The notes beneath the pieces were generated by a model that searched no databases, had not been told where the DNA came from, and was given only the letters and a program-made list of their open reading frames with translations. A DNA stretch of 64,000 nucleotides from Scilla litardierei (lineage: Eukaryota; Streptophyta; Magnoliopsida; Asparagales; Asparagaceae): contig CM061142.1 of the NCBI GenBank assembly GCA_030789695.1, positions 572,003,281-572,067,280 of the forward strand. Reading direction: 5' to 3'. Below are positions 11,205-23,678 of the stretch, piece by piece. The position numbers and the translations under genes are program-made. The stretch's first letter is position 1. Each line of letters begins with the position of its first letter.

Positions 11205-12088
11205 TGTTTGAGAAGTGGATGCAAATCTGCAATATCAACAAAGTCCTGAAGGAGGAGAATGAAAGACTGAAGAAAGAGAAGGAGGAGGTCAAAATCAAAT
11301 GTCTGAAAGTTGAGGAAAATTATAGAGAATTAGAAAGAAACTTCAGAAATGTTCTTCTCAGGGCAGAGAAAGCTGAATGCATATTGGAGAAGTGGAATTC
11401 TAGAAAAGAAAAGTTGGATGATATCTTAAACATGGGTAAGATTTCTGGAGATCGCACCGGAGTGGGATACAATAGAGGAGCTTTCGATAATGTGTCTGCT
11501 GAAAGAAGAAGTCAAGTTATCAAAGAACTTGAAAGAATAGGTCAGCACAAGGGCCATGATCAGAAGAAGAGGCAGATTGGAGGTATAAAAGGTGCTCGTT
11601 CTGTGTGCAGTTACTGCAAGTTCATAGGCCATACTGAGAGAGACTGCTTCAGTCGCATGCGGCATTGGTCAGAAGGAAGAAATGTTAGACACCCTGATAT
11701 GAAGATGAAGAAGAGATGGGTCAGGAAGTCTGAATTATACAGCAAGAACACTACAGCTTCAAAGAAAGCACTTCATGTTGTGACTAATGTTGTAACATTA
11801 GATACAACACAGAACAATGTTGCTGCAGATGTTATGACACCAGACTCGACATCTCCCCTCGACAATCACTGTGAGCAACCTTCACCAAAGTCTCATGAAT
11901 CTTCCTCCAGAATTATAAGAGTGCTATCTCGCCGCTCTGCTCACTGCTCTTCCTCCGCCTGTGCCAATGAATCTTCGCATGTACCTTCTGTCAACACCGC
12001 CGATGTTTTCAATTCTCCAACTACTTTTCGGCCCCTCAGAGCTCGACTTCTACCCTGGACATCATTTCATTCGTCACCCTACTGTTAG
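11201..12088 (+). CDS. Copia Gag C-terminal part with coiled coil and second zinc knuckle
   Basis: A 295-codon open frame starts inside the gag. The first 90 residues are a strong Lys/Glu/Leu coiled coil (VLKEENERLKKEKEEVKIK). A second CCHC knuckle, CSYCKFIGHTERDC, lies near residues 136-149. The rest is Ser/Thr-rich and ends close to the polypurine tract. In autonomous copia elements the protease and integrase would follow the knuckle. Here the reading stops after about 140 residues of low-complexity tail. Whether it is translated separately is unknown. The upstream frame change suggests it is a remnant. Confidence 0.72.
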   Translation: MMFEKWMQICNINKVLKEENERLKKEKEEVKIKCLKVEENYRELERNFRNVLLRAEKAECILEKWNSRKEKLDDILNMGKISGDRTGVGYNRGAFDNVSAERRSQVIKELERIGQHKGHDQKKRQIGGIKGARSVCSYCKFIGHTERDCFSRMRHWSEGRNVRHPDMKMKKRWVRKSELYSKNTTASKKALHVVTNVVTLDTTQNNVAADVMTPDSTSPLDNHCEQPSPKSHESSSRIIRVLSRRSAHCSSSACANESSHVPSVNTADVFNSPTTFRPLRARLLPWTSFHSSPYC

Positions 12089-12332
12089 ATGTGAGGTATA
12101 GTGCTCTTCCTCTTATTCCGTTGTGCCTGAGGATTTATTTTCTAATAAGAGAGATAGAGGTGTCTTCTGGATGTGTTTCAGTTGAGTGTTTCTGAATTTT
12201 GCATGTCCCTTCTGAGGTGATCACTGCTCGAGTTGTTCTAGTAAGGGGGAGAATGTGGTTTGGATTATTGTGGCTCAAAGGGGTAGAATGGTGTGCTTGG
12301 TTGGTTTGCTTTGGGTTGTGCCACATAATGCC

Positions 12333-12344
12333 AAAGGGGGAGAT
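12333..12344 (+). other. Polypurine tract of the gag-only copia element
   Basis: AAAGGGGGAGAT lies directly before the TG of the 3' LTR, the expected plus-strand primer position. Confidence 0.9.
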
Positions 12345-13508
12345 TGTTAGGGTTGAATTTCGGCTGATATTTGTTGGCATTAGTGGCACTATAGATGGAG
12401 AGTTCTGTTTGAGGAATCAGAAGTGTTTTTGAGCAGATTGAGCAGTAATGTTGAACATAATGTCGTTCAACATAATGTTCAACATTCGGGATCTGGAATT
12501 CTGGTTCGTATGCAGAAACGCTGCTTTGGTTTTAGAGCTGATTTGCTGTTTAACATGACGGGGATTTCTAAATTGATTGTGGAATATCTGATTGAGAGAT
12601 TTTTGGAAAGCCCTTCCTAAATCTGTTGCTAAATTGAAGGGATGTTGGGTTGAAATAGAAAGAGAATATCTCGCAGATTTGTTGGTTGGAAAGATTGATT
12701 GCTGCAGATCTTTTTATTGTTGCTATTTCTGGAAGATGTGAAAGAATCATTTCCTATCTTGGTTCAGTTAATTGTGGGTGATCTGGAGATATATTTGGAA
12801 GCTATTATCTCTCGTTATTATTGTTGATTCGGTTGGAAAGAATCTCGCTCGGTTGGAAAGAATCATTATTGTTGCAATTGAAGATCTGTTGGAGATATAA
12901 TTGGAAGTTGCTATCTCTCGGGATTTGTTATTGAATTTGTTAGAGAGATTTTCGCCTACAAATATTGGTTGGAAGATCTTATTGAAGATATTATGGAACC
13001 ACTTGCCCGAAGTGATTCCTTAATTTGTGGGCTGTCGATTTTGCACGGGATTTTCAGCGAGTGACCTTCCTTATCTACTCCGTGATTGAGGGGGAGCGAT
13101 GAATTGAACGGGTGTGCGGTTTTGCGGCTGGAGATGGCTTTTGCAAAAGTCGATTGAAGAACTCCAGGAGGAGGCCGACGGCTACGCATGTAGGATCAAG
13201 GGAGTTGATCTAGTCGGTTGTGTAAGGGGAGCTTGCGGGCAAAGGAAGCTTGTCGAGAATACTACATGGGTTGGTAGAGACCACCCATCACGGTTTGTAT
13301 TGAGGGGGAGGTTGTTCCTCCTAATAGAATCGCGATAATTAGTGATTGTACTCATTGATTATTTTAGTGGAGTATTCTGATTTTCTGGGCGTGGCCCCGC
13401 AGATGTAGGTGTGCGCCCGAACTACGTTACCAAGTTTTGATTGTCGTTGCTTGGTTCTTGTGTTTACTCTTTGTGTTTATTTGATTACTCCTACGTACTG
13501 AACTTTCA
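12345..13508 (+). repeat. 3' LTR of the gag-only copia element
   Basis: Pairs with 8768-9930 over its whole length. It is followed by the target duplicate ATGAT at 13509-13513. Confidence 0.93.
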
Positions 13509-13513
13509 ATGAT

Positions 13514-14513
13514 TATGAAGCTAAGGAACTTGCCTAATGTGACATTGAATGTACACTTGTTTGGTTTAGATTCTTTCGTATTAATGGAGAATCATGAATG
13601 TCTTGGACAAATCCTCAATATACATAAGTGCCTTCTTTGATTTAACAAAGATAGCATCTACTACTTCAACATTTCTTTCGATCAAGGGTTGGAATATCTT
13701 TGACAACAGATGTTAATACGTTTGCTGATGTGTCAGTTTTAATATTTATACCGCAAGCGCACTGTGTTGTTGTGTCAGTCCACAAGAACATTATCTGACC
13801 AAGTACTAGCCAATCCTAGGTTATACTTAGCTATGTGGGTATTTATAATGGTGAAACAAAGATGGAAGAAAGGCTGTATGGCTAGGTATCTCCTCTAATA
13901 TGGGTGAAACATGGAAATGAACTCTTTCGTTTAGCTATCGAATTAATCCTAGGGTGAGGTTATCGCACCTAATTTTGTCACCTACCCCCCCCCCCCCCCC
14001 CCACTGTGGTGATGCTATGATAGGACTACCTATCTTGTGGCAAAGTCAACTGTCATTGGTCATCATCATACGACGAGTGCATGATGCCCGACAATATTTT
14101 CCAACCTAACTTCACACCACTATCGTGGATAGAAGCTAGGTCATTGCCTGGAGGCTCTAATATAAGCCCAACTGTCATTGGCGACATAGATTGTATATGT
14201 TGCTAAAAACATCCAGAGCAAAACCCTAATTCGATCATTCAAAGCTAATTAAATAAGTTATTCCATACTCATTCCCCCAATAGGGCTCAACCATGCTCTA
14301 GACAAAAACTACGCTAAACATATCACAAGAATAAATAAAAAACAAATACTAAAAGAAGAGAAAACTTATCTTATAAAATCCACAATCCGAAGAAGTTGGT
14401 ACAACTAGCGACATGGTAAGAAAAGCCAAATAAAATCTATCTTACCCCTACTCTTACTCCTAAACTACTTTCAGAGAAAGAAGAACAATCAAAAACTGGA
14501 AGAAAATCGGCCC
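13514..14513. other. Old unassigned sequence between two insertions
   Basis: No ORF above background. From about 13740 it has the 'ATTTATACCGCAAGCGCAC' phrase common in plant LTR remnants, then AT-rich DNA. It was contiguous with sequence right of 44006 before the large nested element inserted. Parts may belong to the Tat-like relic found at 44676-46560. Confidence 0.3.
13985..14002 (+). repeat. Poly(C) run of 18
   Basis: Uninterrupted C18. Mononucleotide runs of this length slip in replication and in sequencing, so the count may be off. Confidence 0.9.
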
Positions 14514-14518
14514 TTAAA

Positions 14519-17390
14519 TGTCACGCCCCGCTTCCCATAATACGGGTGCGAGGACGAGACGAAGGTCCGGATGGGCTGGAGCTATGAAGCTCGAGCCCAC
14601 TAAGCATCTGTAGGGATACACCAATCATTATACAGGTTCTTGCATTAAAGTTTAGAATAATAAATGCACTTAAAAGAAACAACAACATTCATTCATTAAG
14701 ATAAATAGTCCAGTAGTACAAAAGAAGTCTAATAAAAGGAATCCATGGGCATGGTTACAACTGAAAAGGAAACTACTGGTGCTATGCACCCAACCTAGAC
14801 AAAGAATCTAAATGGTGCTACGCACCCAAACCAGAAAGCTGGAGACTCCGAGTCAGCAACAGGATGGAAACTCTAAGACTGGTCCTCGTCCAGATCGTAC
14901 TCTTGAGCGATGTCCTCTTGCTCCAAGTCCGCAGGTACTATCTCCTTGTCTGTTTACTCTGTCTCAGTACCTGACATACCAACACCCAAGAGAAGAGGAG
15001 TAGTACGTCAGGCAGAGTCTACAAATGAAATGTAAGAAAAACTCTACTGCAAGGTATATGAAATTTAAAGACAGTTATTAAATATTGTTTACATGTCAAT
15101 TTGTGAGATACGACAACATGGAAGTTATACATAAACATGGCAGGAAAATAAAGACGGTGCAAAAAGTAAACGTGGCATGGCAATGACCGTAGCGTGTGCT
15201 ACCAGCTACAAGACAAGACAAGACAAGACTGTGTGTGTCAAGGGTTCACGCCTTAATGTTAGAGGGCAGCCAAACCCCCTAAACCTTGCGACCGCTCAAC
15301 CCCACCCCACCCCAAGTGCACAAGACAATTCCATACAAAGGATCACTCTCTCTGCTAGGAGGGTGCCTTATTACTCGCAGGTTATCCGTACAAAGGATCA
15401 CTCTCTCAGCTAGGAGAGTGCCTTATTTCCGCAGGTTCAATACAATATGAATCGGTTTACATGGAAAGATTAGAATGATGCATGGTCGTTTTAAGGTATT
15501 TATCAATATGGCAATTATAGCTTATTGTGCTTAGACTTCTTCATCAAGTCTAGGCTGTCGTGAAGGAGTCCTAAACGCTCTCAGTTCATGTCTAGACCTC
15601 TTATTCATATTTTTACAAACTAAGAGAGGTAATGGCCTAAACGTGGCCGTTTCTATGCAAGTGAGTACACTTGCCTGAAGTGGCGAGAAGTGTGTCCATA
15701 GGAGGCGTCTTGTCACGGCAGTGCGTCAGTTACGGTTCGTTGTAACAGGTTAAACGGGACGATGTCAGGATTGGTTTTAGAAGCCCTATTTTGGCATGTC
15801 TCTAGATTGATCGTGGCTATCCTAGCAGTTCCAATTCACGTTGTTCACACGTTCAGATCTAGTCTATGGTTCTCTACGTCGATTCTACCCTATGTGCACG
15901 GTCAAAATAGTCTAATCGATGGTCTAGATTATCACAGCAGTTTAAAGGAGCGTAAAATAACTTTAATGATTAAGTTGTCAGTTTTAATTAGGTTTTCAGT
16001 GGCGTAACGTTCTGGTTTACTACGAGTAGGGGATACCAACCTAGTACGACGATCACACGTAGATCTGGTGTCGGTTCTGGAAGCAGTAACGAATCGCGTC
16101 GCGGCTCCGGTTCCCTGATTGCGGGTAGCGCAGTGAAGAGAGGTCGTCGGGGTCGCCTCAGTTGCGAATAGCACAGTGAAGCGGTGATGACATCGGATCT
16201 CGGCAAGTTGGGAGAAAAGTATGCTAGGTAAGGAACTAGGGTTCTGGAGCTGAAGTGAAGGGGCCCGGCAAATGGAGGGGGTGGCCGGTAACAGCTGAGA
16301 GGGGAGAAGAAGGCTACGGCCTTGAGGGTTTCGGGGTGATGATTGTTTGGAGAGGGGAGAAAAGTGACAGGCGGTGGAAAGGGCATGCTTGGAGGATGAA
16401 GCAAGGTGGAGAGCAAGCCGTGGCTTAGGGTTTCGGCATGGGTCTCTTCAGGTTGCAGGTCGAAGAGGATGGGGCTGTGATGGGTTGCGCGTGTAGAGGG
16501 GAAAGGCCGGAGGTGGGTCTGCATGGCAATTGGGGCTGGGGATGGCCGGACTACGCACTGAAGGGCTGTCGCGGGTCTGTGCTCGTGATGAAGATGAAGA
16601 GAAGAAGGCCCCAGGGTTTTTGCGGCTGAAAGTTGGAGGGGGCTCACGTCGGACTAGGGGTTTGTGGCCTGGAGTATGAGGGGGCTGTCGGGTTTGAGGG
16701 CAGGTCGGAGAGAGGGAGAACGGCCTGGGCACACAGCTGGAGTAAGGTAGGTGGCCGCGCGTGGAGGAGAAGGTGAAGGCTCCGGAAGGAGGGTACGTGC
16801 AGCGAAGCAAGGGGAGGAGAGCTCCAAGGTTCGGGCTGGGGTGTTGTGCGGCTGGGAGGGGAGCGCAGGCCTAGGGTTAGGATGTGCGGCCTGTGTGAGG
16901 GAGAGTATAGGGTAGGGTTCTGTTGTTGTGGTTTATAATATGGGAGTAGTGCTTACACGTGAAACCTAGGGCAAGGCTTGTTTGGATTTTGAAAATGACT
17001 GGGGTTCCGTTTTGGTTTGTGCGGCTGTAGCTTTTTGCCCTAGCTTGGTTCTTTTCCTATACGTAGGGTTTTTTGGGTATAGGTTTGTAGAGTTTTCTAT
17101 TATGTTTTGAAAGGAATGGGGAGTGTGATGGCAGGAGGAAAATTTTGTCTAGGGTTTTAGTCTAAACTAGGAATGGTTTGAAAAGGAATAATAATTGGGA
17201 GAGTAAAATAAGGGATATGATTGAGTAAAAGTCGCATACCCAATTATGGTAGATATTTGAATTTGAATTTAAATATTAAAATAATTATTTTAATGAGATA
17301 TATACATATGTAGATTAAAATGAATTATAATTAATATGTATCTAAGGTTTGTTAACGAGTACGTAGTATAATCACGCCTAACGACAAGTC
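14519..17390 (-). repeat. Left (3') LTR of the Tekay-like element, main part
   Basis: Matches 41060-43920 nearly along its whole length, including the GC-rich block at 16020-16900 and the AT-rich end near 17280. It stops at the insertion point of the copia-like element. A TATA-like sequence in the minus sense lies near 16931-16942, just upstream (in element sense) of the GC-rich block. That block keeps an open Pro/Ser-rich reading (15988-16647, minus) which I regard as leader sequence, not a proven gene. Confidence 0.92.
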
Positions 17391-19779
17391 TGTAGGGTTT
17401 TGAGGGACCCTTAGGGCACAGATCTGTGCCTGTCCTAAGTCGGATGTACCACAGACGCAAAAGAATTCAGCGGAAAAACAGATACGTTAAACTATTTAAC
17501 GATGCCATAAGGTTCTAGACCCTTTAGTCAGGATCTCTGCCAACTTGGGATTGGTTCAACCATCCCAAGAGGGAGCTAAGATAATGCGATTAAATTCAAA
17601 GAATGCTAATTAAATTTACATACCTGGAACCTTGCCTTGGTACAGGCAAGGTGTACCGCACCGTCTTCCGAGCAGCTTTTTGTCCCACGTCGAACCAATC
17701 CTCGAACCGCTCCGCGTCCCGAGGCGAGCAATCCCCTTGTCGCCGAGCCAACCACGCGCCGAAGAAAGTTTCACCCGAGTGTGAACCTTCGCCAAGATTT
17801 TGGATCGGATCCGAACCCCTTCGTGGCTTTGCTAGAGCCCTTCAGAAGTAAGGCCGAAATTATAGGGAGAAGAGAATATTTAATTTAAGCCTAGATCCGA
17901 GCGTGCTCCAATATTTTTGGGAGCAACTTAGATCTAGAGCTTGGGACGAGTTTAGAGGAGGGGAGCAGATCCCTATTTATATCGGCGGCTGACCCTTCCT
18001 CTTTACTCCACTTCCGATGTGGGACTATTCTTTTTGGAGTTAATAAACCAAGTTAGTTTGCCTTAACAAAAGGCCAAACTTCCATGAATTTTAACTCCCT
18101 CACCTTTGAGTTTCAATCTTAATACAACCTATCAAATCGAAGGGTGCTGAACGGTGAACACGTAGGAAAAAACGAGGAGTCAATCGGAGTCTGTTTGACC
18201 CCTCAATTGATCGTCCAAAGATGAGCCTAAACCCACAAAACTGCAAACAGCCAGCCGTCACAAATCTGGGCTCGAAGCCCTAGGAAAGGGGCCCCACTAC
18301 GATGAGGCACGTGTAGCGCACGTGCCGGGGTGCGCGCCTGCGCACGCTGGAGCGGGCGTGGGCTGGCGTACGCTTCCAGCGCATGACTGCGCTTGCTAGC
18401 AGTGGGCACGGGCTTGTGCCAGCTCCCCGCGGGCGCCCGCGCCCGTCTTCAGCCTGCGTTCAGCCCAACCGTGTTGGGCTGACCCATTTTGACTCCTTTG
18501 GCTGTTTTTGCTCTAACTTGAGCATTTGGTGTCCGATTTGGGCGTCGTTCGAACCTTTCACACAGGGACATTCTCGCCTTACAAGTAACCTTTTCCTTGC
18601 GTTTATCTCATTAAATATAGTCGTAAACAATTTACGACACATTTGATACATTTTGCATCATATGCAAATAAGTCCATATCTAAGCTTAAAAATAACCATT
18701 TTTGCATCAAATGCAATTTTCTCTCCCTTGAATCAAATGCACATTCTTCCTAATGTTTCTACCTATTACTAGACGAAGGTCGCACTTTGTGTGAGACCCT
18801 ACAGCCTGACCCTACTACAGGATGGGCTCGAAGCCCTATACGACAGTGACCACAAGCAGCAGTTGTCGTTCCTGTTTCAGTATCATAATTATGTGGTTAT
18901 CTCATCGATATGAGCATTTTCGGGACCACCTGACTTTGTCCGTGATGAATTCCGCAATTTTAGTCTCTTCATCTAAACTATGTCGTTTAATTCAAGTCTA
19001 GGGTACGGTCAAACTGTCAACCCCAATAACTCAAATCTGGTTAGTTTCCATCGATCTTTAGTCAAATATTGTTGGACAACTTCCAACATACTCTGGCTAG
19101 AGTTTTTACTAAAGACCGAATTAATTCTACGACACTAACTCCCATTGACCGGGAGAGACGAATACTCTCTTCGTCATTACTCTCCTCGTACGCTTCAAAT
19201 GTCACCTAAACAAAGATCTTTCGACAGGCCTAGCCTCGAATTTAGGTCAGTGATCTAAGTCACACCGTTCACGCACAGGTTCGTACAATGACCTCAAGTC
19301 ATACGACCAATGTGCTTATCATCACTAAGAGTTATCATTAACAGATTTATCAATCATAACAATATAATAACTCTTGTGGGTCGTTCAATGAACTTATTCT
19401 CCAATGAGCACCTGTGTCTCGTCTTCGACTTCGCCAAGTCTAACGATTATGAGATCATCGTCACCATTATACGGTGAAGACTAAGAAACAATGGTCTATC
19501 CGATGTTTTGATATCCTTATCTCGAAACATCTACGAGCACGAACCCTTTTAGACTTATACTACAGACGGTCAAGCATTTCTCCATGATCGAGATACTTAT
19601 CTCGATACATGTTTGACCTTGCATTAAGTCTCAGGACTTTACCTAAGTTAATATCTAATGATAACTACATTATGATTAACTTAGATAAATTCTTACCATA
19701 CATCATACTGTAATTTTGAACAAGATTTTTGTATAGATACACGGAGATAAATTGCCTCGAGGGCATACATCTCGCAACA
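17391..19779 (-). repeat. Left (3') LTR of the LARD-like element
   Basis: 2389 bases and the longer copy. It includes about 305 bases (around 19110-19420) that are missing from the right copy at 33921. The GC-rich stretch 18290-18450 is shorter than in the right copy, where CTGGAGC-type units are expanded. Short ORFs at 17603-17888 and 18383-18646 are low-complexity and not supported as genes. Confidence 0.88.
17973..17981 (-). promoter_or_regulatory. TATA box in the left LTR
   Basis: TATAAATAG in the minus sense, conserved at the equivalent place in the right LTR (32684-32694). Confidence 0.5.
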
Positions 19780-19789
19780 TTTTCCACTT
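19780..19789 (-). other. Polypurine tract of the LARD-like element
   Basis: In the minus sense AAGTGGAAAA lies directly before the TG of the 3' LTR. It is short but correctly placed. Confidence 0.6.
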
Positions 19790-22700
19790 GCACGCAGGCC
19801 CATTTATCCAGGTATCTCATACCACATTTACACATAAGTCTTTCCAGACTTCACGTGGTAGAGCCTTTGTGAGTGGATACTGTATAGACTTAAAGGGTTT
19901 CCTATGTTTATCTTAGACCGTTCATATGAATCTTATCCAAATGATTTACTTTGGTCCTTTGGAATCCATTTAATTTCCTTGGATCTTATCCAGCTCATCG
20001 TACCTTGCGACAATAAGTTTTTGGTCATTTTAGATGGTTCATATTTAAAAGTGTCAAACTCTTTTGACCACTTTATCAAAATATGTTCCATTCCCTTGAT
20101 GCCTCGCATGTGTTTTATTCGCTCCCACTGACCTTGAAACTCTCTGGCTAATTCATACAAGTTCGTTCTTCTAAATCATATTTAGAAAACGAACTACAAA
20201 TGAATGCTCCAGTTTTCATGGTTATCATGAGCGTTTACATTGAGTTCGGTCCGAGTAGATTTGTACGCATCTGCTGGCGAGACAGTTTCATCATAATCCG
20301 TGTATAGGAATCAGGATGAAAACGTTCTCAGCCAACGTAAGCTGTACTGCACTACTTTCCCTTCTGCACCAATCTTCTAACTTGGAGATTTACTTGCAGA
20401 TATTAAGAAACAATTTTTTTGGGCACGTAAACTAAAGTCCATACTTTATTTGCGTGCACGGACCTATTGCATCAAGTTGTTAATCAGAGTCTCTACTCTG
20501 AATTTCATCCTTGAAGTTATCTTATACCATCATTAACTATGATGTCTAACTCGACTCTTCGTCTCACGAGACTCGAGTAATCCTTTAACTTCCTAACGAT
20601 TGATTTAATGAATATCTTATTGATAATGTCCTCATAGAACCTTATGAAACCCTAGGCATTACTATCTGGGACGTAACCCAGAGGGAGGATCATAACTCAA
20701 TCACTTTGCCATGAGTCGCACTATGTCTAAAAAGTGCGATTTATACTCTCCAACACATCCAATATGTTAATAGACTTGATCTGAGAGAAAATCACATTTT
20801 CTTTTAATTTTGCAAGATTTATACGCTATGTATTTGAATTTTCGATCTAATCGAATCATTTCAAATACTTCTGTCATTTGTTCTCTATTGTATTCGACTT
20901 GTGTTTCATCAAGAACACGTGTCGTAACAATATTAAGATCGACTCATCCTGGCTAACATAGACTTGGGTCCGGGTACATCAGCATGTACGAGACTGTGAG
21001 TTCTGCAACTCATTCTTCCACTGTCTTACAGAAGGAGTTTCGGCCATCATACCTCTGAGAATAAGGTTCACAAGTGTCCGTAGACTTCATAATACGAGAG
21101 GTCAGACCCCTCTTTATGTGACTTGTGAAGCTTAGTCTCTTTGGTACGGCCTAGTCTATTTTTCCATATAAGTTTATTAATATCTTACGTATTCATATAT
21201 TAACATTTAATATATTATAGTTTTTACAAATTACTAACACAAAACATTGCTTCAGAAGCAAGGTGAAGACATTCGTCAAAAATGTGTTAGACGTCTTTTG
21301 TATAACAATTATTCAGAAATCGTGTCATCAAATATGTCACATTTTGAGTTCCTCCTACGTATGCCTTTACTAATGATAAATAAAACTATCTTTCTCAATT
21401 TAACTTTTCCTTAGTGCCTTCTTCCTTTTCTGAATCTCATTTAGATATTTAACGTCTCAACAAAAATTTAAATAGTTATGCAAGCATCTCATGTATCCAA
21501 ACGCCTGAGCTTCGTAACCTTGAGTGTAGCTCAACAAGTTGCTCATCTCAAGATCTGGTTGGGATACATAGTCTTGCAACGCTCATGCACTCATATTTAA
21601 TTCAAACAGTTTGATCGAATTTTCGAATCTTACGGATCGAACCTGCATTCCATACAACCTTGAGTGTAGATCAACAAATTGTATGGAGAAACATGCTTTT
21701 GAACATCAATATGTTCCAGTTGCCTCATATAGAGGCGAGTGACATGTAGCGTGCATTTTGTTGGACTCAGAACTTAATGAAATCATATTTCTTAAGTCTG
21801 TCCTTAAGAAGGTCATTTTAATGTCAACGAGAATATAGTTTATACTATCGATTAGAATTTAACTTGATATTCCATTAACCAAATATTTTGACCAATTTAA
21901 TATTATGTTTTGGATTCCATTGTTAAACATAGTCTTACCCTAGTTTAGCATATGTTCAGTATTAAATATAGATAGAATGGTTTTTATCTATCAATATCCT
22001 CCCACTATTTTTGCGATCATTCTAAGCCTTAATAATGAATGATTTAATCAGATTAAATTAATGGGTAAGAGATCCAATCACCCTGAGCCTAACAACCTTG
22101 AGTGTAGCTCAAAAAATTCCTTAACTCTGCGATCGATAGATGAATCTTCATCAATCATATCATATATTATTCTCTTATCGGCTTTTATCCCTAGCCATTT
22201 GTGATCATGAGTGTGCTCATCCAAATCACAACGACTAGTCTAGTCGGACCCTTGTTTTCTTGTCTAGCCTAACTTACACCGGCGCTCGGTGTATTCACGA
22301 CACGACGGTTTGGGTCAAGTCTAGACTACATCATTAGATCAACTTACGCCAGTGCTTGGTGTATTCATGACACGACGGTTTGGATTAAATCAAGATTACA
22401 TCATATGTATTTAAGGAGTTGGTTTCTACAAGGTTGCCATGTCACAGCTTGAGTGTAGCTCAACAACTGGAACACGGGTCCTATAGTTGCCAACACCTAA
22501 AACAAGGAGGGCTACGGCTAATCTTGAAGAAGATTATTAACGTATTTGACTTAGATATAGTCCAGGGTGTCATATAGGCATGATTCGCGTCATTGCAGTC
22601 CAGCGGAACACGGCCAGGGAATTGACTAAGCCAGGATCACTTATCCTATAGACTAGCTGGGGTGATCCAACAAACTTAGCCAAGCACATTGACCGGATCA

Positions 22701-23278
22701 AAGTCTATTGAATGAAGCTTTTCATTTTTATAAGTGTGCCATAGACTAAAAGGCTTTTATTAACAACTAATTAATCCAATCAACTAGTTGAGTCCTTAAA
22801 ATTCAAAATTTTAGGATTTGTTTAATAACTTTTATTAAATCCTTATCAACTATAAGGTTCACATGCTATCCCAATCGTTATTAGGATTTTAATAAAATCA
22901 TTTACAACGCTTTAAGCATAGTCTTTTAATGAGAATTATTATTATAACGATTAAAATAATAATCGTCGTTAAAGGGACTACCCTAATCAGGAATTAGGTC
23001 TCAAAAGGTTGTTACTGATTTATTAAAACGTAGCATGTCATTAAAATTCATTTCATAAATTTTAACGAGTTCTTTGTGTTATCAAATAAGAGATAAGAAT
23101 AACAAAGCCATTAAGCACAAACTACACTAATTTCAATGCATAAAATGAGTGTCCAACTATTTAACAATTAAATACAAAAAGGTTTATCTAATAAACAATA
23201 AACATGCATTCTTAAATTTAACACTTAAATTTAAAATTATGATTTTAAAACATTTTATTTTTATCTCATATATATATG
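19790..23278 (-). other. Non-coding interior of the LARD-like element
   Basis: 3.5 kb of AT-rich DNA without a protein I can recognise on either strand; the longest ORFs are 75 codons at 19904-20160. The motif CCTTGAGTGTAGCTCAACAA, or a close variant, occurs four times (21518, 21658, 22096, 22447). TTGAG...CTCAA in it can pair around a 5-base loop. ACTTACACCGGCGCTCGGTGTATTC-type blocks (quoted in part: CTCGGTGTATTC) recur at 22280 and 22350. These conserved non-coding repeats are typical of elements that keep RNA signals but not genes. Confidence 0.55.
21518..22466. repeat. Four dispersed copies of a hairpin motif
   Basis: CTTGAGTGTAGCTCAACAA at 21518-21536, 21658-21676 (GTAGA variant), 22096-22116 (AAAAAA end) and 22447-22466. 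Each has a 5-bp stem TTGAG/CTCAA. Confidence 0.8.
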
Positions 23279-23660
23279 AGGGATCAAATGACCCCCAAAA
23301 ATAACCCCCAAAAATAACCCCTATCAAAAATCCTATGCCCCCCATTTTTTTCGGAAGATCAGAACCGTTCATCTTGATCTCCACCCTCTAAATACCTGAC
23401 CCACCAATTTTCAACCCGATCCCATGTGTTTTGCCCGTTCATCAACCATTCACAAAAGTTCTGTTCATGCGAAACCGTTAAATTTGGGTCGGATGGATGA
23501 ACGGGCAAAACACATGGGATCGGGTTGAAAATTGGTGGGTCAGGTATTTAGAGGGTGAAGATCAAGATGAACGGTTCGGATCTTCCTAAAAAATGGGAGG
23601 CATAGGATTTTTGATGGGGGGTTATTTTAGGGGGTTATTTTTGGGGGTCATTTGATCCCT
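23279..23660. mobile_element. Foldback (hairpin) MITE
   Basis: The whole 382 bases form one near-perfect inverted repeat. AGGGATCAAATGACCCCCA at the left is complementary to the right end. The pairing continues inward through the CCCGATCCCATGTGTTTTGCCCG block to a short loop near 23465. TCATATATATAT lies on both sides, which could be an 11-12-bp MULE-type target duplicate or just the local TA repeat. A transcript would be a long hairpin. No ORF is credible. Confidence 0.82.
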
Positions 23661-23678
23661 TCTTCATATATATATATA

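Larger units (their letters stand above)
8768..13508 (+). mobile_element. Complete gag-only copia element (TR-GAG type)
   Basis: Two LTRs of about 1.16 kb enclose 2.4 kb. Both LTRs start TGTTAGGGTT and end ACTTTCA. They differ at about 35 positions by eye, roughly 3 percent. Perfect 5-bp target duplicates (ATGAT) lie at 8763-8767 and 13509-13513. A methionine-tRNA-like primer site follows the left LTR, and a textbook polypurine tract precedes the right LTR. The interior codes only for a copia-type Gag. No protease, integrase or reverse transcriptase can be found. This is the layout of TR-GAG elements, which must be moved by enzymes of other elements. The gag is now broken, so even Gag supply is lost. 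Confidence 0.93.
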
